A DNA stretch of 64,000 bases, from the NCBI GenBank assembly GCA_964035545.1, contig OZ037773.1, positions 4,819,251 through 4,883,250 of the forward strand, given 5' to 3'. Within the stretch, counting starts at the first letter, position 1, and each line of letters starts with the position of its first letter. Both the position numbers and the translations under genes were made by a program. The DNA comes from Bugula neritina. Lineage: Eukaryota > Bryozoa > Gymnolaemata > Cheilostomatida > Bugulidae. Of this stretch, positions 12,501-24,607 are shown piece after piece. A model generated the notes under the pieces. The model was given only the letters and a program-made list of their open reading frames with translations. It ran no database searches and was not told the origin of the DNA.

Positions 12501-15500
12501 GCCCATGTAGTAGTTAGCAGGCTATATTGCAAGCTGGAGGTCTGCAGATTCTCAGTGTTGGTAAGTATTTTACACATAGTTTATCAAGTTGATGCTATTT
12601 TTCAAGACTTCCACTCAGCAATACATTTGTTCCTAAAAGGTATGAAGGAAAATAGGTATATTATCACATTTAGGAGCAGTAGTGGAAAATTGAGATAGCC
12701 TAAGTTCTTTAACTTTATTATCAAATTTTGGTTTGTGGAGCGAGTTGAAATTTTTGAAAGAGCACCATTTCTTTTGCTACATTTTTAATCTAGAACACAG
12801 GCTTTTCTCAATCCCTCCATTAGTGCACCTACCTCTGTTATCATACTTCAACGTACATGCTACAATTTTTGGCATTTTAGTGCATTTCTATAACACTCAT
12901 TTCTAGTTTTCAAAGTCAAAGTTGTATGCTTGTTATTCAACTCAAACATGAAACTAAAAATCATAAATAATTTGCTATATATAGAAAACAACCCAACACT
13001 ACAGCAGTAAGCTATTTAGATTGTATTGTGAAATCAATGATCATAGCATTCTATAGAGCTACTTTGTAAAAGAGTTGCCTTTTTAGTTTCTTTGACCATC
13101 CCTAATAAATTTCATTTTGTCTGTTTTAATATTATATTATATTTGCTAACCTAATGTGAAAAATAATTAATTTATTTGATTTCAATTCCTCTAAATAAAT
13201 TTAATATTATTTCCAATGTGCATGGTTCATTTGCTAGAACTAGAAAGACATCTTATGAGTCATGCCGTTAAGTTGGATGCAAAAATGCGGCCCTAACCTC
13301 CCCATTTTTATCGATTCTAGTCTTTCACAACTTTACTTGGCAACTTTTGTTATGCGTTAGACCACCACTTTTTAGCCTATCTTTTGACACTAGAAAACAT
13401 GTTTTCATCTCTTCTTTCTAAGACCCAGCAATTTTGATAGAGAGATAGCTATATAAATGAAGGGTGCTATCTATAAATACATAGTGCAATACCCCTTCTA
13501 TTTTCAAAACTGATGCTTGGAACTAAGATAGAAAACTGGATTGAACTAGTAGAGAAATCTATAGCAGTGCTATTCACATCAGCCAATCAAAACCTTTGGA
13601 TAATGCCAAGCCCCCAGATCAAAGGAATAGAGGGGTACAACTTGGAGTTGCTAGAAGCAGTTCTGGCTATCCGGTTGTGACTGGAGTGGAATCAGACACA
13701 ATAAAGTTGTCAGCTGAGGTGAGGAAATAGTATTTGAAATTTAAACCTTGTTTGGTAAAGTTCACAGTTGGTTTATTTTTACAAAGTGTTCAGAATTTTC
13801 TACACTACAACACTTGGAAAGCAAATAAAAGGTTTGTTGCTGTTGGTACACTAGAATTCTAACACATTTAAACACTTTTATTGCATTTCGAAACTTGTGG
13901 TAACTTAGAGAGTAAAATGCAGGACAGTTAGTTGCATGCACTTAGCTTAATAAACCCTTAGAGCTAAAAGCTTTTTTCTCTTACGTCTTGTAAACTGGGT
14001 GCACCGAAAACATTTCTCTCTTAAGCTAGAAGTTATTTCTAAAATTGAATTTGATCGGTAAGATATATTATAGAGAGTAAAAGTGCAGTATTGATTACAT
14101 GGCTATTGCCATGTGCTATATTTGCTTATAAATAGATTAATCATTTATGTTGTAATTTATGGTTTAAATAAAACGTTTAAAATGATATATTTTCTAATAG
14201 GTAAGTCTATGTAAAACTGGTGCATTAAGCTAATTACTGAATGCAGCAAGCAGTACCAGTTATCACTATGAACTATTTTGATTGTTAAAATGAATAAAAT
14301 TATACTCTCTATTTAGTATCTGAATAAACTGGACCATTTTGTGATGTTTTGCTAATAAATCATGTTTTTCTAGAGTTAAAAATTAAATTTTTGTCTTCCA
14401 ACCACACCTAAAACAATGGCATTAACTTATCTTTATACTTACATGCATAAATCAATTTTTATTTGATCTTATAATACATTAAATCGTAACTTGATGATGG
14501 TAGAATGTATAATATAAGTCATATATTAGAATAAATAAGTGTTAAATTATATTAATAAAAAAACTGAGCTAAGTTATTTGAAATAATACGTTGGGTAGTA
14601 AAAATTAAAAAAAGATGTTTAAAATCTTTAAGTGACTTATAATTTCTTTTCAGTTTCACTAACACTAATATTTTTTATCAAGTATGATTCATTTAGATAA
14701 GAATTATAAATAGTATTCTACTCTTTAAGTTTGCAAAACTGCTATTAATTTAGAAATGGCTAAACAGCATAAGACTGGTCATATCTCCAAACTTATCATA
14801 GAATACTAGCACAAGACTCTGTTAGTAATAGTTGGTTAATGCCTTGAAACACTCATATTTGTTATTGAAATATATAATATTTTAGTGTATTTATTACAAT
14901 ATTTTTATTTGTTCCATACAGTAGTTTTAAATTTTACAAAATCCAGAAAATAAATGGTCAATTATTTTGAGCAGATTAAAGTATAATGCCTATTGGAGTT
15001 GCCTTAACATAGTTTCATTTGTATTATTCCTAGTGTTCACTTACAATAGACATGACTGCATTTAGATTTATGGAAGAAAGTTTTAAAAGTATGAAGTAAA
15101 AACAATAGTATAATCTATGCGTAAATTTAGCCATTGGAATAATTAGCCTTACTGCTTATATATTCTTATTTTAAGTGACATTTTCAAGTCTTCCAAGTCA
15201 ATAAGTTATATATAAGTTAGTTGCTTGTATGGCCAAGTCATTGCATAAAGGTTTCCTATAACTTCAACCCTCAGTTTTCCTGTAGTAGTATATATAATGT
15301 TAGTGATCAGTGAAGAAAGTCTGGTGTAGCTATTCTTAGTACAACCTTGCTGGTAGACTTTACCTCTGGAATTTACTTATTAAGAACTTCAAACAACTCT
15401 CACACACATTTACACCCTTCAGAATACACCTCTGACTCAACCTGCCCTTATTTTTCAGCTCACCCCACTCTAACACGTGTTAACAACACCTGTTATATAT

Positions 15501-16687
15501 TCTTAAGCTTCGACTCAAAGACGGAATTGGTGTGTATATGAAACCAAAATTGCACAACCAAGTATATTTTTTAGTTTGAAGGTTATAAAGTTTTATACTA
15601 GATAGCATTTAAAGACAATATAAAAACGATCACTTTTACCTTTATTAAAATTTCTTCTATCCTCACAATAACTATTGTTTAAATAAGATAATAATGTTTA
15701 CTATTATATTAAAATAAAATACCATGTTGAGAAAATACTTTTCAGATTTTTTAAATAATTTAATTTAAATGAAATAATTATGTGTGTATGTGTTGCAATA
15801 AAAAATACTAGAACTATTATAGTTTATTATTAAACTCACAATAATATGTTAATTAAACATCAAAGATAATTAATAAAGTAGACTTCCATTAAAGTACATG
15901 CAGGCATCTTATAAGCTAAAGCTGGTTGCTATAGTTGCTATAAACTATTCCCTACTTGCTACTTGTGTATGTTTCTACTATGGTTATCTTATTCCTGCAG
16001 TGCTATTTAGTGCTATCATATATAATCAGCATAGACAATATATATCTGTTGTAGCATTAGTTGTTGGCCGCTGACACAGTCCTTGACGCTGACCCTGCCG
16101 TGAGCACTGGCTGTCTCTGTACAATGTTTGTTTTCGTTGCAATGTTTGTAATAACTCATGATGTTTCCTTTCAGCCATACTATACTCTGCATGCACATGG
16201 GTACCAATGCAATGTTGGTCTTTGCTTAGAATATCTTAAGTGTCGTATTTTGTGTTGTAGATAATATCATTTACTTTTATGTATAATAGTAGTTGGTTGA
16301 AACAGTAATTTTCTTTGAGTTTTTTCCATTTTTACAATTCGACATTAAGTATTTACAGCTTATAGTTTTGATGAAAAATATCGCTAACAGACTTTGATCC
16401 TTGAAAACATGTTAGATTGCAAAAGAACTTATGAATGTGTTAATTTATTTTTTTTAAGCTTTTGTTACGGCAGCAAAATAAAATCAATCATTTTTATCAA
16501 TACAAAAAATTTGCTTTTCATACCACTAACAAAATTTGTTTTTTCTTAACTATTAATAGAACTAATATACTCCTGAAGATTTTGCATAACTTTTGTTGAA
16601 AATTTTACACATGCATTTTGCTATTTGTTGCGATTAGTTTACTCTTCACGACTTACAAACAAAACAAATAAATTTTATTTATTTTAG
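9581..16687. other. AT-rich intergenic stretch without a supported gene
   Basis: I found no conserved protein-coding exon on either strand. Open frames here are short and compositionally random. A weak tRNA-like stretch occurs at about 12490-12562 (gtagttagcagg resembling box A, then ctggaggtctgcagattctc) and could be an old SINE head. The last bases end in a good acceptor (ttatttattttag at 16675-16687), so the right-hand end is probably a 5'UTR intron of AGXT2 copy 1. Confidence 0.45.
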
Positions 16688-16716
16688 GAGTCGCAATTCC
16701 ATTCTAAACGCTCAAA

Positions 16717-19700
16717 ATGCTCGGTTCCATGAAAAGCGCCCTCGGCCGCCACAGTGGCAGATCTGCTCTCCGCCTGATGTCCACTACCCCACCCATTGTG
16801 TCCCACATGCCCCCATGTGATTTTGTGCCAAAGAAATATACGGGGCCGTCGAAGGACCGTATCAAACAAATCAGGGGTACAAACCTGACCCCTGCCCTAA
16901 AGCCAATGACCATGTATAGAGAGCCTATGTATATTAATCAAGGTAAGAAAACTTTACATTACTGACCTTGACATTTAATTAATTTACAAATTTGAATTTA
17001 AACTACATCACTTTTAATTTGATTAGAATTTTTTTCACGCAGTATGTTTTAGTTGCTAGTATGTTCTAGTTGCGAGTTACTGATTGTTAGTTATTAGTTA
17101 CCAGTTACTAATTACTACTAACTAGTCCCCCAGTAGCTAGATTAATTGACAGTTATTGCTCAAGTCTCAAACACACTCTGGCAGTTTGTGCTCAGCTCTC
17201 ATAGTCATAACTTTTAATCAACTGTATCCAAAGTTGTGTAAATCTTATTTATGCTCTTCTAGGTCACAAGCAATACTTGTATGATATTGATGGGAACAGA
17301 TATGTGGACATGTTTTGTGGCGTCTCTACCATCATAGCTGGACACTGTCACCCAAGAATAGAAGAGGTAAGTTATAGGCCACAGCATATAGACAGCACAC
17401 AATATAACATTTCGAGCAAATCTAATTTTTGATTTTGTAGCAATTGAGAAAATATTTGTGGATAGTTGAACTGCTCCGTAGTTTAAAACTTTTCAAATTA
17501 ATGGCTCACCATAGACTGAGACTACCAGCTGTTCAACAGTAGAATTTTTTTTTGTCACGAAGTGGTCGTTTATAAAAAAAACTTAGTAAAGATAAGATAC
17601 CTTTTCTCTCTGAGCCAATAAGATGTCGGCTGATTAAAAGCTGCCGGACTATTCTATTTTCAGGCTGCAGCCGAGCAAATGTCTAAACTGTGGCACACGT
17701 CAAACATCTACTGCCTGCCACCTCTCCACGAGTATGCTGAGAAGTTGGCTTCTAAGTTGCCTGATCCTCTAAAGGTACCCATCTATGTGTAATGTAGATA
17801 CAGGTGTAGACATAGGTGTATGTACTGCTGCAGGTATATAGGTGTAGGTATACAGGTGTAGGTAAAGGTGTAAGTGTAGGTGTGGGTGTAGGTATAAGTG
17901 TAGGTACAGGTACAGGTGTAGACATAGATGTAGGTATAGGTATAGATATGGGTATAATAAATTCATGTATGTTTTCAACGTCTTCATCCACGTAAACACA
18001 TTTAATGGATAGAGCTTTTTAAAAGGGAGGGCTAAGGGCTTGTTTTCTATTGTGGCAAAGTTTATTAAGACTGAATGCCGTTTCTAACATCACTAATGGC
18101 TATATTTTACTAAAGATGCTTTTTTTGCACGAGATCAAGCCGCGATCTAGTGTTTAGTAAGCTACTGCTCTAACCACTAAACTACAGCTGCTCTCTGTAC
18201 CTATATAGATAAAGGTGCATAATTAAACAGCTGCTCTTGCTTTGAAAATAATATTTTCAAAATATGGCTATGTAAATTGAGTTAGATATTAGTTATATTA
18301 CTACAATATTATAATATGTATGTATAATTTATGATGTTAGACGCTTGAAAATCCGAACGCAACGTCCAATTTTTGGGCTAAATGGGATTTCTCGTGTAAA
18401 ACGTGTCGTGTGGCCCTACACTAAGTAACTCAACAAAGCCTGTGCTATAAATTAGAAATGTAGAAGAATAAGAAGTCATATTCTAGCGAGAATTTCAACC
18501 TTGTGTCCCAAACTAAAATTAATTAGGAAAATTAAAGAATTGAGGCTATCTCCATTTCTCCACTACTGCTCCTAGATGCATTTCAAGTAATTCAACTTTG
18601 GTTTGACTCGTTTCAGGTGATCTATCTCGTCAACTCAGGAGCCGAGGCTAATGACCTTGCCCTTCTAATGGGTCGACTTTACACCGGTTGTATGGATACG
18701 ATGGTACTGAAAGGATGTTACCATGGAGCCAGTGGTGCCACTATGGGACTCACCTCACTCAGCACCTGGTACTTCAACTACCCTTCGGCTATCACTACAC
18801 ACAAGGTACTGATAACTCCCAACAGTTGTAGCTAAGTTGTAACAGTATTTAGCAATAAAGAAAAGTGCAAATGCTTTTGTGACATTTAAATTCAAATAAT
18901 TGTTATGAATTACAGCAAATATTAACAGTGCTCTCTCTTTTTCAAATGCATGTCTTAGTCCATAGCACCAAACTACGAGACACGTTTAAGTACTTTGGAC
19001 TAAGACAGTACGTTTTAAGCAGTTTCTGAGAGAAAAAAATTTATAAGTGAAATTTCCGCCCTTATATAAACTGTGCAACTAATGTAGAAACTCAAACGCA
19101 GATGATATGCATTGCTTTTATTTCTATGTATGACGCAAACACTTTCAGGTTTAACAATTTCTTCCTATTCTTGTTTTTTGCACCATACACTGTAAAGTAG
19201 TACATAGTACACAAAACTACTATGGTACTATTTTTTCAATCTAATTATAGATATAAAAAGCAAGACATCTATTTTTGTAAGATATACATTATAACAGACA
19301 TTAGTTACTTTGATATCTGTATACCAGCATCTATCCTTGACAGAAATTGCGGTCATGTCGTGATCTATTTAGTGACACCTCTACTGAAACTATTGGCCAA
19401 TAAGCATCTAGATCTACTTTGTTTTAGTTATTTATCTCTGTTTACATAGCTGACAACTCCCGATCCATACAAGGGGCCATGGGGAGGTAAAGGGTGCAGA
19501 GACTCCGTAGTACAAACAGACAGACAGTGTAACTGTGCACCCGGCAAGTGTGAGGCGTCAGAGAACTATGTTAATGAAGTGACAGACTCCTTAAAGTACT
19601 GTGCACCTCAAGGCAAGATGGGACCATTTTTCGCTGAAAGTATAATGGTTAGTGTCCACCAGATTCTTTTCAATAAGTCGATTGCTGATTAAAAGTATGC

Positions 19701-22121
19701 TGCAGTTAGTTTTAATACATATTCTGCAGTATATTATGTATCAAGTAAATAGCAAAATATTTTATCATTACTTCAGCTACGCTTTCTATTAATATAAGTT
19801 TTAGCCTAAAATTAGGTTGGACTGGTGCTGTACACTCCTTCTTTCATGTAGGGTGTTAACGGAATAGTGCAGTTTCCTAAAGGCTATATCAAAGGGGCAG
19901 CAGAAGCCGTGCGAGCTCGTGGCGGAGTAGTCATCATGGATGAAGTACAGACAGGGTTTGGCAGGACTGGAGATAACTTTTGGGGATTTCAAGGACATGA
20001 CGTCGTTCCTGATATTGCTGTCATGGCTAAAGGTATTCTGTTTGTATCAAGAACATATGCTGATGTTACTATCCAATTCGCTATAGTTATGCTGACCTAA
20101 ATTAGGATTTATCTACTCTTGTATATGATCTTTCATATGTGATGATGTTAACCTTACAAGCATTTGCTTTAGATTTATTGAAGTTAGTTTCTATGTTTCT
20201 CACTTTGACACCTTAAAAACATTTAGCAAAAGCAATTTGTGTGTGGTAGGAATTGCCAATGGTTTCCCCATGGCAGCTGTGGTGACAACAAAGGAGATTG
20301 CATCTGTTATGGATAGCGCCATTCACTTCAACACTTTTGGGGGAAACCCTGTAGGATGTGCCATGGCTTCAACTGTGCTTGACGTTATTGAAGATGAAAA
20401 GTTGCAAGAGGTAACCTTGGTGTTTAATGTTGTATTTGAACTAACCAAGCATCTGAAAACCTGTTTTGTATAAATCTGGTTTAAGTTATGAAGTTATAAC
20501 ATCCATGTTAAACTGATTGTTCACTGTATTAACAAAATTGTACACTCATACTTATGGGAGAGATTATTTCTTCACCTGTATTTAAACACTTCTTGATTGT
20601 TATATATTCACATATACTAAACTTTCTTGTAAATCCTGATATTTTAATTATCAAGATATTGATAGTTAGAACTAAAATATAGTAACTTGTAGAATGCCCG
20701 GGAACTTGGATCATACTACCTGATGGGGCTAGCGAAACTCCGCGACCAGTACGAGATTGTTGGTGATGTCAGAGGAAAAGGATTCATGATGGGCATAGAA
20801 CTAGTAACAGACAAAGTAAGAGCTATTGCATTAACATCAATACAAAAAATAGCATTAGTAAAATTTAATATGTAGTACATAGAATAATATTATATAAGCA
20901 CGTTTTCTAATAAACTCGATGTGATTAAATTTAGGTTGCTAATTATGTAATAAAAATTATTTGCAATAATATTGTTGCCACATTGATTGTATATAATACT
21001 AATATAACATGCTATGGTATAATAGCAATAAACACATATTACAAGAATTTATTATTCTGTTATATCTTATAATAATATTAATGTAATGTAGTATATATAG
21101 TATTTTAATAATAGTAGCACAATATTATATTATATTGCCATAAGTTAGCTTACCCTTACTGTTAGCTACTTTTGGCACGTAATAGTCAGCGATGTATTTA
21201 TTAGCCAGTAATTTCAAGTAATGATAAAAGACACTTGATTTGTTCAGTTTTCTAGTGAAAATGACACGCATGTTAATGCTAATGTTTTGTTATATGAATC
21301 TCTCTGCATTTTTAGCCACTATAATATATGTTAGAGTTATCCCCCTTTTCTCTATTTTTTATAGGATTCCAAGACGGCCCTGCCAAAAGAACAAACACTT
21401 GACATCTTAGACGACCTGAAGAACATGAGACTGCTATGTGGTGAGTATAGAAAGTGTATATTGTACTCTTTATATATATTGCATGTTGTATGTTATATAA
21501 CATATTATATTATAATGTTTTATATGTTATGTATATGATAGATTATATGTTGCATATATATTATGTGTTGCATATCATTTGATATATATCATGTTATAGT
21601 ATTATGTTGCATATTGTATGATATATATATTATATGATATACGTTATACATTACATGTTATATATTATGTATTAAAAATTACACATTTTGTTATACAATA
21701 TATATTATATGATATGTAATGTGCATTAAATCTTTCAGGTCTAACTGCCTTTTTTATTCAAATCTGTGGTAGTCTGTATGGTAAACCCCAGGGCACACTA
21801 TCTTCAAGAAAAGATAACTCCAAGTTAACAAATTGTGCAAACTATATTACAACATTGAGCACACCATCTACTCATCATATATTCTAATGTATGTATATAA
21901 GCTTATAACTGTACGTTCTAGACTGACAATGTTTTTGTATTCCAGGAAAGGGAGGAGTTGCGGGTAACATATTGCGAATTCAACCTCCTCTAGTCACCAC
22001 CAAAGCAGATGTCGACTACGCTCTGGGTTGCTTTGACCTTGCGTTTGCCAATCACAGAGACAGACAAAGCAAACAAGAGGCCCAGTTTGGCGAAGAACGA
22101 AAAGCTCACGCATCAATGTAA
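16717..22121 (+). CDS. AGXT2: Alanine-glyoxylate aminotransferase 2, mitochondrial, copy 1 (10 coding exons)
   Basis: A PLP-dependent class III aminotransferase of the mitochondrial matrix; in vertebrates AGXT2 uses glyoxylate, beta-aminoisobutyrate and dimethylarginines. Exons: 16717-16942, 17263-17366, 17664-17774, 18617-18805, 19450-19647, 19852-20032, 20250-20410, 20693-20815, 21365-21440, 21946-22121. They join in frame with GT/AG borders to 514 residues, the length of human AGXT2. The first ~25 residues are Arg/Ser-rich and lack acids, as in a mitochondrial presequence; mature-like sequence starts at [23 protein letters not shown] (about 153-160) is the cofactor phosphate loop, DEVQTGFGR (from Asp306) holds the pyridine-binding Asp, and MAKG holds the Schiff-base lysine, about Lys336. 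HFNTFGGNP and GDVRGKG are also conserved. The usual AEPIQ is AESIM. The C terminus has a charged tail of about 15 residues that copy 2 lacks. An acceptor at 16687 implies a 5'UTR intron. Confidence 0.95.
17785..17960 (+). repeat. Degenerate 6-bp minisatellite at the start of AGXT2 copy 1 intron 3
   Basis: A strand-asymmetric array of units close to GGTGTA, GGTATA and GGTAGA begins about ten bases after the exon 3 donor (aaag|gtaccc). Many units read aggtgtaagt or gtaggtaaag and so resemble 5' splice sites. Confidence 0.85.
18027..18191 (-). repeat. tRNA-derived SINE in AGXT2 copy 1 intron 3
   Basis: On the minus strand the copy reads from a tRNA-like head (tagtttagtggttagagcag, with recognisable box A) into the shared body (gccattagtgatgttagaaacggcatt), matching the head-body order at 37308-37527. 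It ends early, near agcccttagccctccc. It is more diverged than the other copies. Confidence 0.65.
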
Positions 22122-22125
22122 AAGT

Positions 22126-22143
22126 AATAAATCTTTGAATAAA
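22126..22143 (+). terminator. Polyadenylation signals of AGXT2 copy 1
   Basis: Two canonical AATAAA hexamers lie just after the stop codon, at 22126-22131 and 22138-22143. This fits a very short 3'UTR. Confidence 0.65.
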
Positions 22144-23744
22144 GCTTTGAATCAAAAACGATTTTTGCAATCAAAACCAAACAGATGATATTTTAAGAGA
22201 GCAGTGATCTGTGACAGACATGCATTAAGTTACTCTTGTTTTATTCACCTTTCCCTTTCATTCTATACTCAACCTTACCTTCACAACTGCTTCTTTTTAC
22301 TATTTGCTTATGACTGTGGAGAGTTGTCCTCTCTATGTAAACTTTTGAAACATGTCTGTCTAATGACCTCTGCGATCTAATTATTATTGACAATCATCTT
22401 TTTTAACTGACAGATAAACGGTAACTGTGTTTATTTCGGAGGCCTGAATCCTAAAAAGTAAACTATTAAAAGTTTTTGCGTGATGTTGGCTGAAGCCCCA
22501 ATCTTTGTACATAATACCATGATTAACATCTCTATAATTTCATCCTATAAGTCTAGCAAGCAATTCTCTCAATTGATGGTTGTGCATTGTAGCTAAATAC
22601 AATCATGTGTTTCATATTTATTTATTCTTTACATGGTTATGTAATTTCTTAGGCAATATTATAGTGTGACTTTCTATTGCTTTTCTATTCTTATGAGCTT
22701 AGTCTCCAATAAAAATCAGCATAATATGCAAATAAACAAATTATTTTGTGACACTTTTATAGTGCTTATTTTAATTTTTAAACTATGTACAGTTATAATT
22801 CAAAATTAAAATAATGTCTTTAAACTATAAAGAAAGACAGTAAAAAATCTACACCCTTAAACAGTACTGAAAGTGTTTTGCTGGTCCTAATTATTATTAA
22901 TGCTTTTGATTAGGATCAGTTTTGCATTTAAGATTAAATATCATTTTGATGTATACTATCAAATTAAATGTAAACTTTATGGGATAATAATAATAATAAG
23001 GTGGTAGTCGTTTAAATGTAAGATCAGCTTATTTTTTCATAAAATTTAATACAAATGCTGAATTATTGAGATCATAATTGATTATTCTGTAACTTGAGAC
23101 AACTAAAAAAATTTCATGCCAATAGTTATATGAAATAATAGTCAATTTTTAAATGGTTTAGTATGTAGTTTGTAAGTGATGCTTTTATTAATTATTACAC
23201 ATGTAGCTTAAATTAGCGACTTGTAGTGGCGTCAACTTTGGAGTTACCATTCCATTTAGTGAAACTTGGAGCTGGCAATGTAATTGAGTTAAAAAATCGC
23301 TTGATGCAGCATAAAGTGGAGAGTCATTGGGTGCAATAGTTTGGAGTCCGGCTCGACAATAATGTGTATACATACACTGCACTCAGTGAACCCAAACGTT
23401 GTGTTGCATTTGTCAATCCTCTTTACTCAACTCGAAAGATAGACTTTGATTAGAAGTACATCCAGGGTATGAGTGTAAGAGTTTAACGGGGACCATAGAC
23501 TGACAGTTTAAAACTTTCTAAATAATAGTCATAGTTCGAAGTCTATGACTTTTCACGAGCCAGAAAAGAGTGGAAGCTGCAAGCCGACTGCTGAGACGTT
23601 TGCACATTATCTCAAATTGTGTTGTTCGTCCCACCTAATTGACTTTACTCTTTAGCCACCGAAAAAGCCAGTGTAAGTTTGCTCCTTACTCAACTTTAGC
23701 AACCATTGATACATTCTGTTTTTCACGATCATAAACTAATCACT
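22144..23744. other. Intergenic stretch after AGXT2 copy 1
   Basis: No gene recognised. A moderately GC-richer patch around 23210-23390 is open on the minus strand for about 64 codons but resembles no family I know. Confidence 0.4.
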
Positions 23745-23915
23745 GCAATACTAATACTAATACTAATACTAATACTAATAGTAATACTAATAGTAATTGA
23801 CAATCAACATCACCTGCACTATTAGTATTACTATTAGTATTACTATTACTATTAGTATTAGACTTACTTACTTAGTATTAGTATTAGTATTACTATTAGT
23901 AGGAGTATCACTATC
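23745..23915. repeat. ACTAAT/ATTAGT satellite with opposed arms
   Basis: A run of ACTAAT and AGTAAT units (about 23745-23800) is followed, after a short spacer, by ATTAGT and ATTACT units (about 23818-23915). The two arms are complementary and could fold into a long imperfect hairpin. Similar units reappear at 30290-30360, on the other side of the inserted LTR element. Confidence 0.8.
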
Positions 23916-24133
23916 AGTGTCAATGACTGAGTCGGTGATAGTGATACTGGTTACTATCAGTATAACTACAAGTACAAGTAAGGGTATCACTGCTCTGCTA
24001 AGATTTTTACTGACCATACTCATAGTCATGGTATTATGTTTAGTTATACTTTCAAAGTCAATATGACAGAATTTAAAATTATCATTATTTAGTTTAATTT
24101 AATTTCTGTTAGTGTTACTGTTAGTGTTAGCGT

Positions 24134-24607
24134 TGTTATGGTGGGTTTTACTGATTTTGAGTATCGTAAACTCACCGAGTAATATATATAATGTGGCCTT
24201 GGGGTGAGCTCGGGGTCGGTGTGCAGTTGCGGGTTAATAGCTTGGCTGCGAGGTAACTCCAGCTCCTGTCCGTCTGGTAGGGGTGAAGTTGAGACTCCGG
24301 GTTAGAGTAGTTGGCTGGTGGTGCTCCTCGGTCTATGGTCCTGAGCTAGCACTCACAAACGTACTCTAACACATTCTAATTAGGTAGCATACATTCTATA
24401 TAACTATTCTCAATTATTCCTCAATCAGTCTCAAGTCTCCCCATTCTCCCATTTTCACTAGGTTATATAGCTATCACACTCACACAAGCCACACCCACAC
24501 TATAAGTAATATTAATGTCAAACTTAGAGTTGTGCACCCCACACACATGCAACAGCAAGAGATGACAACTACACATATTTATGATACTTATAAATCCAGA
24601 TATAACA
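24134..24607 (-). repeat. 3' LTR of the gag-only element
   Basis: It has the same length and, by eye, the same sequence as 29752-30225. The termini are TG...CA and the outer flank is gcgt at 24130-24133. Confidence 0.92.

Noticed and set aside
12490-12562. Possible tRNA gene
   Set aside because: Only weak box A-like and T-arm-like words are present and stems do not pair; at most an old SINE head.
16684-16913. Minus-strand frames of 61 and 69 codons opposite AGXT2 copy 1 exon 1
   Set aside because: They are antisense shadows of a clearly conserved exon with splice borders.
17752-17999. Minus-strand Pro/Thr-rich frames
   Set aside because: They are translations of the GGTGTA-type minisatellite in AGXT2 copy 1 intron 3.
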